The notes beneath the pieces were generated by a model. That model was not told the origin of the DNA and did not search any database. It saw nothing but the letters and a program-made list of their open reading frames with translations. Positions 28,623-37,523 of a DNA stretch of 64,000 nt are shown here, piece by piece (positions within the stretch are counted from its first letter, which is position 1; each line of letters begins with the position of its first letter). This DNA is from Micropruina sonneratiae. GTDB lineage: Bacteria > Actinomycetota > Actinomycetes > Propionibacteriales > Propionibacteriaceae. The position numbers were made by a program, and so were the translations under genes. The stretch spans positions 248,001 through 312,000 of the forward strand of contig NZ_JAPDHX010000003.1 of NCBI RefSeq assembly GCF_025972045.1, read 5' to 3'.

Positions 28623-28771
28623 ACGGAAACCTCGTTGAGAGAAGGGGATTGCGAACAGACCGCCCCGAGTATATCGAGCCCGGCGGAGGCCGGATCACAC
28701 GCCGCGTCCGGCCCGGGCGAGGCTGGGTGGAGTCGTCATCGGGGCGGACGCCACTCGCCGGGCGGTAGCCG

Positions 28772-28899
28772 GAGATCCCGGGGCAAGCCCGGGATGACGG
28801 GTAGAGCGCTCCTCGTCATCCCCCGGGGGACGCCGCGCTCGTCATCCCGGCCAACCCCGGGATCCGGCTCCTCGTCATCCCGGCGAACGCCGGGATCTC
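28772..28899. repeat. cluster of four REP-like palindromes
   Basis: Four copies of a palindromic unit, consensus CGTCATCCCGGCnAACnCCGGGAT, lie at about 28775-28800 (reverse orientation, loop GCAAG), 28814-28832 (degenerate), 28839-28863 and 28872-28897. The last forms ATCCCGGC-GAAC-GCCGGGAT, a perfect 8-bp hairpin. They fill the gap between ettA and the oxidoreductase stop. Related units stand at 35194-35325 and 37455-37520. They may also act as a terminator for the minus-strand gene upstream of them. Confidence 0.8.
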
Positions 28900-28907
28900 A
28901 TGCGGTG

Positions 28908-31703
28908 TCACAGCTCCTGCGGCGCCCGGGCCAGCAGTTCGGCGAGGGTGAGTGCACGGTGGGGCGTCAGATCGGTGATCTGCGTACGGCACGAGAAGCC
29001 GTCGGCCAGCACCAGCGCGTCGGCGGGCGCGGCGTCCAGTGCGGGCAGCAGGTGCAGCCCGGCGACCGCCACCGAGGTCTCGTAGTGGCCGCGTTCGACC
29101 CCGAAGTTGCCGGCCAGTCCGCAGCAGCCGGTCACTGTCACCACCGTGGCCCCGGTGGCCCGCAGCAGCTCGGCGTCGGGAGTCCAGCCGAGCACCGCGA
29201 CGTGGTGGCAGTGCGGTTGCACGACGATGGTCCGACCGGCCAGCTGCGGGGGGCGCCAGCCCGGCGTCGCCGCCAGCAGCTCGGCCAGCGTCCGCAGCGA
29301 CGACCTGACCAGGGCCACCCGTGGGTCGTCCACCAGGTCGGACGCCTCGTCGCGCCACACCGCCAGGCAGGACGGTTCCACGCCGACGATCGGCACGCCC
29401 GCCTCGGCCAGTGGGCCGAGCACGTCGAGCGACCGACGAAGCCGGGCGCCGGCCGCGGCACGCTGCCCCGTGGTGATCCAGGTGAGCCCACAGCAGGCGT
29501 CCTGCCCGACCAGTTCGGGCCGGTAACCGGCCCGCGACAGCACGCTGACCGCGGCGGCCACCTGGTCGCCCGCGAAGCCGGCGGAGAACGAGTCGACCCA
29601 GACGGCCACCCGGCCCAGGGACGGGATCTCGTCGGACGCGTCCGGTGCGGCGGTTCCGGCCGGCTCGACCCGCGCGTCCGAGCGCCCGGACACTCCCGCC
29701 CCGACCGGGCCGGTGCGGAAGGGAGGGATCCGCCGCCGCGTGTCGACCCCCGCCACGCGCAGCAGCAGCCGTCGCAAAAGGGGCGCCGACAGCGTCGTGT
29801 TCGCCACGGCGGCCAGGCCCGGCAGTGCCCCCACCAACCGCGTCCAGCGCGGCAGCCAGCCCAGGGAGTAGTGGGTCAGGGGTTGCAGCCGGCCGGCGTG
29901 CGCCCGCTCCAGCAGCCGCGACTTGTCCCGGGCCAGGTCGACGCCGGTGGGGCATTCGGTGGCGCACGCCTTGCAGGCCAGGCACAAGTCGAGCGCCTCG
30001 GCCACCTCGGGCGACCTGGGCGAGGCGATCAGTGTGCCGTTCACCAGTTCCTGCAGCACGCGGGCGCGGCCGCGGGTCGAGTCCTTCTCCGCCCGGGTCA
30101 CCTGGTACGACGGGCACATCGCACCGGAGGTGCCGGCGGAGACGCAGCGGCCGACGCCGGTGCACCGGTGCACGTCGGCGGCGAAGGCGTCCATCGGGTG
30201 CGGAACGGAAGCCAGCCGGACGGCGGAGTCCAACGGCTCGGGATCGACCAGCACCCCGGGGTTGAGCAGGTTGCCGGGATCGAACAACCGCTTGACCGCG
30301 GCGAAGAGTCGCAGCGCCGCCGGCGAGTACATCCGCGGCAGCAGCTCGGAGCGCGCCCGGCCGTCGCCGTGCTCGCCCGACATCGAGCCGCCGTAGCCGG
30401 CCACCAGGTCGGCCGCCGCCTCGACGAAGGACCGGTAGCGCGCGGTCCCGTCGGGCGCCCCGAGCGGAAAGTCGATCCGGCAGTGCACACATCCCTCGCC
30501 GAAGTGGCCGTAGGGCAGGCCGCGCAGTCCGTGCGCCGCGAGCAGCGCCTCGAAAGCGCGCAGGTAGCCGCCCAGCCGGTCGGGCGGCACCGCGGCGTCC
30601 TCCCAGCCGGTGTGTGCGGGTCGATCGAACGCGACCCCGGCATAGCCGGCGGCGTCCGAACGCAGCCGCCACCAGCGTCCGGCCAGGTCGGGATCGTCGA
30701 TGACCACGGACCCCAGCGCCTCGTCCGAGCCCGCCAGTGCGCCGGTCCGGGCGGCCAGTTCGGCCGCGTCGTCGCCGGCCAGTTCGACGATCAGCCAGCC
30801 CCGGCCCGGCGGCAGTGGGGGCAGGGCGTCCGCGCCGTGCTTGGCGAGGACCTGTCGGACGATGCGGGCGTCCAGCCCCTCGCAGGCGCGTGGGGCGAAC
30901 TCAAGGATCCGTGACATGGCATCCGCTGCCGCGGCGAGGGAGGCGTAGCCGAGCAGCACCAGCGCCGTGTGCGCAGGGTCGCGGACCAACCTGACGGTGG
31001 CGCGCCGGACGACCGCCAGGGTGCCCTCGGAGCCGACCAGGAAGCGCGCCACGTCGAAGCCGTGCTCGGGCAGCAGGTGCTCCAGCGAGTAGCCCGAGAT
31101 CTGCCGGCCGAAGCGGCCGAACTCGGTCCGGATCACGCCCAGGTTGGTGTTCACGAGCTCTCGCAGCGCGGCCAGCGTGCCGGAGGCGTGGTGCCGCAGG
31201 TCGGTGCCGGGCTCGAGCAGCAGCAACTCACCGGTGCCGGTGATCACCTCGAGGCCGGCCACCACGTCGCTGGTGCGGCCGTAGCCGAGTGCCCGGGGCC
31301 CGCAGGCATTGTTCCCGATCATGCCGCCGACCGTGCATCGCGACGCCGTGGAGGGGTCGGGGCCGAAGCGCAGCCCGTGCGGCGATGCCGCTGCGCTCAG
31401 GTGGGCCTGCACGACGCCCGGTTGGACGACGGCGACGCCCGCCGTGGCGTCCAGCGACTCGATGGCGTCGAGTCGGCGGGTGTCGATGATCAGGCCGGGG
31501 CCGACCGCGTTGCCGGCGCAGGATGTACCGGCCCCGCGCATGGTGAGGGGGAGCCGGGTGGTCAGGGCGTGCTCGACCGCGGCGTCCAGTTCGTCGAGGG
31601 TGGCCGGCGCGCAGACGGCCTGCGGCACCACCCGGTACAGCGAGGCGTCGCTGGAATAGAGCGCGCGGCTCAGTGTCGAGCGGTCAAAGGCAGGGACGCC
31701 CAC
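28908..31703 (-). CDS. FAD/Fe-S D-2-hydroxyacid (D-lactate-type) dehydrogenase fusion
   Basis: Large flavoprotein of 931 residues fusing a GlcD-like and a GlpC-like half. N-terminal FAD_binding_4: MRGAGTSCAGNAVG and CTVGGMIGNNACG around residues 60-140; FAD-oxidase C-terminal domain around 200-480, with HFGEGCVHCRIDFP. Two 4Fe-4S motifs follow (CTGVGRC with a later CP; CLACKACATECPTGVDL), then two CCG domains (CCGLTW, CCGLAGNFGVE). Such fusions oxidise D-lactate or other 2-hydroxyacids into the quinone pool at the membrane. GTG start at 31703, five bases after the marR stop, so regulator and enzyme share a transcript. Confidence 0.9.
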   Translation of the reverse strand: MGVPAFDRSTLSRALYSSDASLYRVVPQAVCAPATLDELDAAVEHALTTRLPLTMRGAGTSCAGNAVGPGLIIDTRRLDAIESLDATAGVAVVQPGVVQAHLSAAASPHGLRFGPDPSTASRCTVGGMIGNNACGPRALGYGRTSDVVAGLEVITGTGELLLLEPGTDLRHHASGTLAALRELVNTNLGVIRTEFGRFGRQISGYSLEHLLPEHGFDVARFLVGSEGTLAVVRRATVRLVRDPAHTALVLLGYASLAAAADAMSRILEFAPRACEGLDARIVRQVLAKHGADALPPLPPGRGWLIVELAGDDAAELAARTGALAGSDEALGSVVIDDPDLAGRWWRLRSDAAGYAGVAFDRPAHTGWEDAAVPPDRLGGYLRAFEALLAAHGLRGLPYGHFGEGCVHCRIDFPLGAPDGTARYRSFVEAAADLVAGYGGSMSGEHGDGRARSELLPRMYSPAALRLFAAVKRLFDPGNLLNPGVLVDPEPLDSAVRLASVPHPMDAFAADVHRCTGVGRCVSAGTSGAMCPSYQVTRAEKDSTRGRARVLQELVNGTLIASPRSPEVAEALDLCLACKACATECPTGVDLARDKSRLLERAHAGRLQPLTHYSLGWLPRWTRLVGALPGLAAVANTTLSAPLLRRLLLRVAGVDTRRRIPPFRTGPVGAGVSGRSDARVEPAGTAAPDASDEIPSLGRVAVWVDSFSAGFAGDQVAAAVSVLSRAGYRPELVGQDACCGLTWITTGQRAAAGARLRRSLDVLGPLAEAGVPIVGVEPSCLAVWRDEASDLVDDPRVALVRSSLRTLAELLAATPGWRPPQLAGRTIVVQPHCHHVAVLGWTPDAELLRATGATVVTVTGCCGLAGNFGVERGHYETSVAVAGLHLLPALDAAPADALVLADGFSCRTQITDLTPHRALTLAELLARAPQEL

Positions 31704-31707
31704 CCGC

Positions 31708-32169
31708 TCAGTCTGCCACCCCCAGGACGGCCTGCATGACCCGCCCCAACGCCTCGAAGTCTGCGGGATCGACCACGTCGACGAGGATCGCGCGCACCGA
31801 CGCGACATGGTGGGGGGCCGCGCTGCGCAGCAGGTTGTGGCCGTTGGCGGTGAGCACCGCGATGACGCCGCGACGGTCGTCGGCGCAACTCTTGCGCAGG
31901 ATGAGACCCTTGGCCTCCATCCGCGCCACTGTGTGAGTGAGCCTGGAGCGGGACTGCCGCACCCGCTCGGCCAACTCGGACATGCGCATCTCGAGCTGGT
32001 CGGCTTCGGAGAGGTTCACCAGGATCTCGTACTCGCCCAGATCGAGACCGAAGGGGCGCAATTCGGCGTCGAGCCGTTCGTTGATCTTGCTGACTCCGGC
32101 CAGATAGGCACGCCAGATCACCTGCTGATCGGAGGTCAGCCAGGGTGCAGAATCGAGCGTCGCAGTCAC
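31708..32169 (-). CDS. MarR-family transcriptional regulator
   Basis: Winged-helix repressor of 153 residues: MSELAERVRQSRSRLTHTVARMEAKG forms the recognition region (given here as two parts of one helix-turn-helix), and RKSCADDRRGVIAVLT the wing. First gene of an operon with the FAD/Fe-S dehydrogenase. The GTG at 32169 lies six bases after TAGACT, so the message is probably leaderless; GGAG stands too close to serve as a ribosome site. A palindrome, GTTGAACCATCAAC, overlaps the -35 region and is a fitting autorepressor site. It may also control the divergent acyl-CoA ligase. Confidence 0.92.
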   Translation of the reverse strand: MTATLDSAPWLTSDQQVIWRAYLAGVSKINERLDAELRPFGLDLGEYEILVNLSEADQLEMRMSELAERVRQSRSRLTHTVARMEAKGLILRKSCADDRRGVIAVLTANGHNLLRSAAPHHVASVRAILVDVVDPADFEALGRVMQAVLGVAD

Positions 32170-32175
32170 GGCTCC

Positions 32176-32203
32176 AGTCTAGCACGATCGTTGAACCATC
32201 AAC
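32176..32203 (-). promoter_or_regulatory. marR promoter with MarR-type operator
   Basis: Minus-strand -10 TAGACT at 32176-32181 ends six bases before the GTG. The palindrome GTTGA-ACCA-TCAAC (32190-32203) lies 8-22 bases upstream of the -10, where a bound dimer would block polymerase. Many MarR proteins bind TTGA...TCAA palindromes of this size. Confidence 0.65.
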
Positions 32204-32457
32204 ATACCTACCCCGAGTGGCTTTGGAACATGCTGTGACTAGCGGTGTTGACATGCTTGCCAACGACAAGATCGACTCGGTCAGCCGGGCACGGGGTGAA
32301 CCATACCCGCAGCTCGGCGCGCGTCGAGCCCGGCTCGCGGGCGCCCCGAACACCGGACGGCGGCCCGCGACGCACAGCGGCAGGGCGTCGCGGGGAGCAG
32401 TGGCCTTACCCCTACAATGGCGGGAAATTCGGCAGTGCTGCCGGAGACGGGAGTGAC

Positions 32458-34278
32458 ATGAACGCTGAGGCCGAAGCCATCCTCGCCGGCAAGCCGCGGT
32501 CAGTGGGCGACCTGCTGAATTGGCGAACCGAGAAGACTCCGCAGGCGGAGGCCTTTCGCTATCCAGACGGCGACGACAACTGGCAGTCGTGGACGTGGAC
32601 CGAGACCCGGGACCGGGTGCACGAGGTTGCCGCGGGCCTGCTGACCATCGGGGTCGGCCGGGAGGAGCGGGTCGCGATCGCGGCACAGACCCGGATCGAG
32701 TGGGTGCTGATGGATCTGGCGATCATGGCGATCGGGGCCGCCACCACGACCATCTACCCCAACACCGCCGCACAGGACTTCCAGTACATCGTCGAACATT
32801 CGGCGTCGAAGGTGCTGGTCGCCGAGACCGCCGAGCAGGCCGCCAAGCTCGACCCGGGCAGCGACGGCGTCCGGGCCGTCGTGCTGATCGACGGCGAGGG
32901 CGACGGCGAACGGACGCTGTCGTGGCAGCAGTTGATCGAGCGCGGCCGGCAGCGGCTCAGCGAGGAGCCCGGCTGTGTGGACGCCGCCCGTGACGGTGTC
33001 GGGCTGGACCACCTGGCCACCCTGATCTACACCTCCGGCACCACCGGGCGCCCCAAGGGTGTCGAACTGACCCAGCGGAACTGGATCTACGAGGGCTTCG
33101 CGGTCGACGAGCTGAAGATCATCGACTTCGAGGACCTGCAGTATCTGTGGCTGCCGCTGTCCCACGTGTTCGGCAAGTGCCTGATCGCGATCCAGCTGGC
33201 GATCGGCTTCACCACCGCCGTGGACGGCCGGGTCGATCGGATCGTCCACAACCTGGGCGTCACCAAACCCACCTTCATGTGCGGTGCCCCCCGAATCTTC
33301 GAGAAGGTCCGGGCCACCGTGCTGTCGTCGGGGCTCACCGGGTTGCGCGGCACCATCTCGCGCTGGGCCTTCACCGTCGGCAAGCAGTGCCGCGAGTACC
33401 GGCTCGCGGGGCGTCCGCTGCCGGCGCTGCTCGGCGTCCAGTACAAGGTCGCCGACCGGCTGGTCTACAGCAAGCTTCGCGAGCGCCTGGGTGGACGGAT
33501 GCGGTTCATGGTGTCGGGCTCGGCGAAGCTCAACGAGAAGGTGCAGGGCTGGTTCTATTCGGCCGGGCTGATCATCATCGAGGGCTACGGGCTGACCGAG
33601 ACCACGGCGGTGTCGTTCGTGAACGTTCCGGCCCGGCCGCGGTTCGGCACCGTGGGCGAGGTGGCGCCCGGCACCGAGGTGCGGATCGCCGACGACGGTG
33701 AGGTTTTGTTGCGCGGGCCCGGGGTGATGCGCGGCTACCATCAGGCGCCCGACCTGACCGCGGAGGCGATCGTCGACGGCTGGTTCCACACCGGCGATCT
33801 GGGCGAGTTGGACGCCGAGGGCAACCTCACGCTGACCGATCGCAAGAAGGACCTGATGAAGACCTCGGGCGGCAAGTACGTCGCGCCGCAGAAGGTCGAG
33901 GGCGCCCTGGTCGCCGCCATCCCGATCGTCAGCCAGGCGGTGGCGGTCGGCGACGGTCGCAACTACATCTCGGCGCTGCTCACCCTGGACGCCGACAACG
34001 CCATGCGGTGGGCGGCGGTGAACGGGCTGGCCGATGCGAGCTACGAGGAGATCGTCACCAGCGACAAGACCCGCGAGGCGGTCCAGCACTTCGTCGACCG
34101 CGCCAACGCGAGCCTGGAACGCTGGGAGACTGTGAAGAAGTTCACCATCCTGCCGCACGAGTTCAGCGTCGACAAGGGTGAGGTGACGCCGAGCATGAAG
34201 ATCCGCCGGTCGGCCATCGGCAAGAGCTTCGCCGACGAGATCGACGCCATGTACGACCGGGAGGACGACGAGGAGTGA
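32458..34278 (+). CDS. long-chain fatty acid-CoA ligase (AMP-forming)
   Basis: Adenylate-forming enzyme of 606 residues that activates fatty acids to acyl-CoA. The P-loop LIYTSGTTGRPKGVELTQ is near residue 190; A5 motif IIEGYGLTETTAVSF; A7-A8 GWFHTGDLGELDAEGNLTLTDRKKD; and the C-terminal catalytic Lys in VTPSMKIRR. Length fits FadD15-type ligases of about 600. ATG at 32458 follows GGGAG; a TACAAT hexamer at 32413-32418 is a possible -10. Overlaps the thioesterase gene by four bases (GTGA), pairing activation and hydrolysis of acyl-CoA in one operon. Confidence 0.93.
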   Translation: MNAEAEAILAGKPRSVGDLLNWRTEKTPQAEAFRYPDGDDNWQSWTWTETRDRVHEVAAGLLTIGVGREERVAIAAQTRIEWVLMDLAIMAIGAATTTIYPNTAAQDFQYIVEHSASKVLVAETAEQAAKLDPGSDGVRAVVLIDGEGDGERTLSWQQLIERGRQRLSEEPGCVDAARDGVGLDHLATLIYTSGTTGRPKGVELTQRNWIYEGFAVDELKIIDFEDLQYLWLPLSHVFGKCLIAIQLAIGFTTAVDGRVDRIVHNLGVTKPTFMCGAPRIFEKVRATVLSSGLTGLRGTISRWAFTVGKQCREYRLAGRPLPALLGVQYKVADRLVYSKLRERLGGRMRFMVSGSAKLNEKVQGWFYSAGLIIIEGYGLTETTAVSFVNVPARPRFGTVGEVAPGTEVRIADDGEVLLRGPGVMRGYHQAPDLTAEAIVDGWFHTGDLGELDAEGNLTLTDRKKDLMKTSGGKYVAPQKVEGALVAAIPIVSQAVAVGDGRNYISALLTLDADNAMRWAAVNGLADASYEEIVTSDKTREAVQHFVDRANASLERWETVKKFTILPHEFSVDKGEVTPSMKIRRSAIGKSFADEIDAMYDREDDEE

Positions 34279-35144
34279 CCCAGCCCGCAGCCGTGATCGA
34301 CGTCCCGCTGCGCTGGGTCGACCTCGACGCGCAGGGCCACGTCAACAACGGCATCGTCGCCGACTACCTGCAGGAGGCCCGGGTCCGCTTTCTGCTCGAG
34401 GGCGACAATGCGGCGCTGCTGGGCAACGGCACCCTGGTCGTCGGGCATCAGGTCGAGTACCTGGCCCCGGTTGAGTTCCGCAACGATCCGGTGCAGGTGC
34501 GCCTGTGGGTCGGCCATGTCGGGGCGTCGCGGTTCACCATCGGTTACGAGGTGGTGCAGGCCGGCCGGGTCTGCGCCCGTGCGCGGACCGTGCTGTGCAT
34601 CTTCGACTTCGAGACCGGACGCCCCCGGCGGATGACCGCGGCCGAACGGTCCTGGTTCGTGGACCGCAGCAGCGACCTGGAACCGCTGCGCGAACTGGGC
34701 CGCTGGCGGCCGGGGGAGCGCGCGTACACCGCACCGCTGAGCGTGCGGTGGAGCGACCTGGACGCCTACGGGCACGTCAACAACGTCCGCTTCTTCGACT
34801 TCGTCGCTGAGGCGCGGGTGCACATGTCGAGCGACGCCGACCCGGCCGGCAACCGGATGACGGCCGCGGCCGAGGCCGGCTACCTGTGGATGGTGGTGCG
34901 GCAGGACGTCGACTACCTGCGCCAACTCGACCATCGGCTCGAGCCGTACGCGACCCGGGTCGCGGTGGCCACGATCGGCCGCACGTCGATGTCCCTGGTG
35001 GCCGAGGTCACGGAGCCGGCAACCGGCACCGTGCACGCACGGGCCCGCACGGTGCTGGTCTGCGGCGATCGCCGGGGGCGTCCGATCGAGGTGCCGGACG
35101 AGCTGCGGCAGGGCCTGGACCTGTGGCCCGCCGAGCACTCCTGA
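34275..35144 (+). CDS. acyl-CoA thioesterase, double hotdog
   Basis: Protein of 289 residues made of two 4HBT hotdog domains in tandem. Domain 1 begins PLRWVDLDAQGHVNNGIVADY; domain 2 repeats it as SVRWSDLDAYGHVNNVRFFDF near residue 158, each with the Asp-x-x-Gly-His-Val-Asn-Asn active-site pattern. It should hydrolyse acyl-CoA thioesters. Two-domain forms like this are typical of actinobacteria. GTG start inside the ligase stop, so it is co-translated with the acyl-CoA ligase. A REP-like hairpin follows. Confidence 0.9.
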   Translation: MTQPAAVIDVPLRWVDLDAQGHVNNGIVADYLQEARVRFLLEGDNAALLGNGTLVVGHQVEYLAPVEFRNDPVQVRLWVGHVGASRFTIGYEVVQAGRVCARARTVLCIFDFETGRPRRMTAAERSWFVDRSSDLEPLRELGRWRPGERAYTAPLSVRWSDLDAYGHVNNVRFFDFVAEARVHMSSDADPAGNRMTAAAEAGYLWMVVRQDVDYLRQLDHRLEPYATRVAVATIGRTSMSLVAEVTEPATGTVHARARTVLVCGDRRGRPIEVPDELRQGLDLWPAEHS

Positions 35145-35193
35145 ACGCAGCCGCCGGACGCTCTGGCACCGGGATCCAACCAAGCCGAGCGCG

Positions 35194-35325
35194 CAGGAGA
35201 TCCCGGGGCAAGCCCGGGATGACGGGGTCGTCGTGTGTCGGGATGGCGGGGTCCTGTGGCGAGATGCCGGGTCCTGGGTAGCACGACGCCCGTGCCGGTC
35301 ACCCGGGGCAAGCCCGGGTGACCGG
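35194..35325. repeat. REP-like palindromes, including a 13-bp perfect hairpin
   Basis: The copy near 35197-35223 is identical over more than 25 bases to the one near 28771-28800 (ATCCCGGG-GCAAG-CCCGGGAT core). A second hairpin at 35295-35325 has a perfect 13-bp stem (CCGGTCACCCGGG) around the same GCAAG loop; its stem differs from the first copy yet stays paired. Half-units (CGGGATGGCGGGGTC, GATGCCGGGTCC) lie between. The block separates the convergent thioesterase and flotillin genes and may terminate both. Confidence 0.8.
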
Positions 35326-35333
35326 CGGGCGGG

Positions 35334-36842
35334 TCAGCCCACCGACAGCTGACTGGCGCCGTCGGGCTGTTCGGCCGAGCCCTTGGTGAAGCGTTCCAGC
35401 AGGTTCGTCAGGTCGACCCCGGTGGTGTTCTTGAGCAGCTCCAAGGTCTGCACCACGTTGTCGTTGACCTGCTTGGGCAGGGCGCCGGCGCCGTCGGTGC
35501 TCACCACCGTGAGCTTGTCGATGTTGCTCATCGGGGCGGCGACCTCGCGGGCGACCTCGGGCAGCACCTTGACCAGCATCTCGAGCACGGCCGCCTCGTT
35601 GTACCGGGCGTAGGCGTCGGCGCGCTTGTTCATCGCCTCGGCCTCGGCCTCGCCGGTGGCCAGGATCGACGCCGCCTGCGCGTCACCCTCGGCCCGGACG
35701 GCGTCGGCCTCGGCGATCCGGCGGGCCTTCTCGGCCTCACCGCGCTTGGCGCCCTCGATCGCCTCGGCCTCGGCGAGCGCGGCGCGGCGGGACTTGTCGC
35801 CCTCGCCGGTCAGCCGTGCCTTCTCGGCCTCGGCCTCGGCGGCCGCGATGGCGGAGGCCTTGTTGGCCTCGGCGGTCAGAATGGCCGACTGCCGCTTGGC
35901 GGCGGCCTCGGTCTCGACCCGGTACCGCTCGGCGTCGGCCGGCTTGCGCACCTCGGTGTCCAGCTGCCGCTCCTTGAGCGCCGCCTGACGCACGGCCACC
36001 TTCTCCTGCTCGGTCAGGATCGCCTGGTCGCGGTCGGCCTGGGCCAGCGGGCCGGACGCCGCGGCCTGGGCCGAGGCGGCGTCCGTTTCGGCCTTGATCT
36101 CGGCGCGCTTCAGCATCAGTTCACGCTCGGAGATGGCGATCTGCTGCTCGGCAGCGATCCGCGACTGCTCGGCGGCCTGCCGTGACTGTGCCTCGGCGAC
36201 GGCGGCGAGCTGCTGGATGCGGGCCGCCTCGGGGCGTCCCAGATCGGAGAGATAGCTGCCGTCGTCGGTGATGTCCTGGATCTGGAAGGTGTCCAGGACC
36301 AGGCCCTGGCCCGTCAGCGACGACTCGGCCTCGTCGGCGACCCGCTGCGCGAACGCCGCCCGGTCGCGGATGATCTGCTCGACGCTCAACCCACCGATGA
36401 TGGCGCGCAGCGAGCCGGCCAGCGTCTCCTGGGTGAAGGTCTCCACCTCGTCCTGTTGCTGCAGGAAGCGCTGGGCGGCGGCGCGAACCGAATCCTCGTT
36501 GCCGCCCACCTTCACGATCGCGACACCGTCGAGATTCAACTTGACGCCCTGGCCGGACACCGCGCCGCGGATCTGGACGGGGATGCGCCGGCTCTGCAGG
36601 TCGAGCACGTGCAGGCGCTGCACGAACGGCAGCACGAACACGCCGCCACCCATCACGACCTTCTGGCCCGACAGGTCGGTGGAGACCTGGCCGGTCTCGA
36701 GGTTGCGCACCTCCTTGCCGCGGCGGCCGGTCACGATGTAGGCCTCGTTGGGGCCGGCCACCTTGTACCGGCTGACGATCAGCAGACCCAGCAGCACCAG
36801 GACGACGACGATGCCGGCGATCGGAATGATGAGTGGGTACAT
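35334..36842 (-). CDS. flotillin-like SPFH-domain protein
   Basis: Membrane scaffold protein of 502 residues. One N-terminal membrane helix (IIPIAGIVVVLVLLGLLIV), then the SPFH/Band 7 domain (about 30-210), then a long Glu/Ala-rich coiled coil (about 215-420, e.g. EAEAEKARLTGEGDKSRRA) and a C-terminal region. This is the flotillin (FloT/YuaG) layout; such proteins organise fluid membrane domains and cell-wall enzymes. ATG at 36842 follows AAGGAG. The NfeD-like gene lies 37 bases upstream on the same strand, the usual bacterial partner. Confidence 0.93.
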   Translation of the reverse strand: MYPLIIPIAGIVVVLVLLGLLIVSRYKVAGPNEAYIVTGRRGKEVRNLETGQVSTDLSGQKVVMGGGVFVLPFVQRLHVLDLQSRRIPVQIRGAVSGQGVKLNLDGVAIVKVGGNEDSVRAAAQRFLQQQDEVETFTQETLAGSLRAIIGGLSVEQIIRDRAAFAQRVADEAESSLTGQGLVLDTFQIQDITDDGSYLSDLGRPEAARIQQLAAVAEAQSRQAAEQSRIAAEQQIAISERELMLKRAEIKAETDAASAQAAASGPLAQADRDQAILTEQEKVAVRQAALKERQLDTEVRKPADAERYRVETEAAAKRQSAILTAEANKASAIAAAEAEAEKARLTGEGDKSRRAALAEAEAIEGAKRGEAEKARRIAEADAVRAEGDAQAASILATGEAEAEAMNKRADAYARYNEAAVLEMLVKVLPEVAREVAAPMSNIDKLTVVSTDGAGALPKQVNDNVVQTLELLKNTTGVDLTNLLERFTKGSAEQPDGASQLSVG

Positions 36843-36879
36843 GCGGCTCCTTCAAGTGGGCGTTGTGGGCGGACGTGGG

Positions 36880-37377
36880 TCAGCGGTAAGTGGGGACGAC
36901 CTTGACCGAGGTCGGGGACAGCACGTCGGTGACCGTCACCGGGGTGCCGGACGGCAACGCCTCGATGCTGCGCGCGTTGAGCCGGGTGAGGTGCCCGGCG
37001 TTGACCACGCTGATCACGCCGAAGCCCTGCTCGGGGATGTCGTTGACGACGGTGCCGGTCAGGCCGACCAGGGACGCCGTGGTGGGGGTGCTGCCCGAGC
37101 TCGCGTCACGCAGCGCCAGAGTCACCCAGCCGACGGCGAAGCCGAGCGCCAGCCCGGCCACGACGCCGATCGCGACCGCCAGCCAGGTGTTCGCCGTGAC
37201 GGCCAGAACACCTGCGCCGACGAACCCGACGCCGCCCAGGAAGCCAGCAAGAGCGGCACCGGTGAACCACTCACCGCCCCCCAGCGCCTCGAACACGCCG
37301 TCGAAGAAATCGTCGGCGATCAGGGCCAGCAGCAACAGCACGATTCCGACCACACCGATGGTGAGGAAAACTGTCAC
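36880..37377 (-). CDS. NfeD-like membrane protein
   Basis: Protein of 165 residues with an N-terminal set of three to four membrane helices (VFLTIGVVGIVLLLLALIAD; GALAVTAN region; AIGVVAGLALGFAVGW) and a C-terminal small beta domain of OB-fold type (LVGLTGTVVNDIPEQGFGVISV). That is the short NfeD1b form found beside flotillins, where it is thought to steady flotillin assemblies. GTG start at 37377 with GGAG four bases upstream. Operon with the flotillin gene. Confidence 0.8.
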   Translation of the reverse strand: MTVFLTIGVVGIVLLLLALIADDFFDGVFEALGGGEWFTGAALAGFLGGVGFVGAGVLAVTANTWLAVAIGVVAGLALGFAVGWVTLALRDASSGSTPTTASLVGLTGTVVNDIPEQGFGVISVVNAGHLTRLNARSIEALPSGTPVTVTDVLSPTSVKVVPTYR

Positions 37378-37454
37378 TGGGCTCCTTCCGTGTCCTCACA
37401 GGATACCGGGTCGGGGTATCACCCCGGTGGCGCCGGAAGGCTCCGAGAGGTCGG

Positions 37455-37520
37455 CAGGGATCCGGTGTGCGCCGGGATGACGGGAAGGTGCGCGCGCGCC
37501 GGGATGGCGGGCGACGACAT
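37455..37520. repeat. degenerate REP-like units
   Basis: GGGATCCGGTGTGCGCCGGGATGACGGG and GCGCGCGCCGGGATGGCGGGCGACG are diverged relatives of the palindromes at 28.8 and 35.2 kb. They fill the gap between the NfeD-like gene start and the gnd stop, where no gene is seen. Confidence 0.55.
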
Positions 37521-37523
37521 CCG

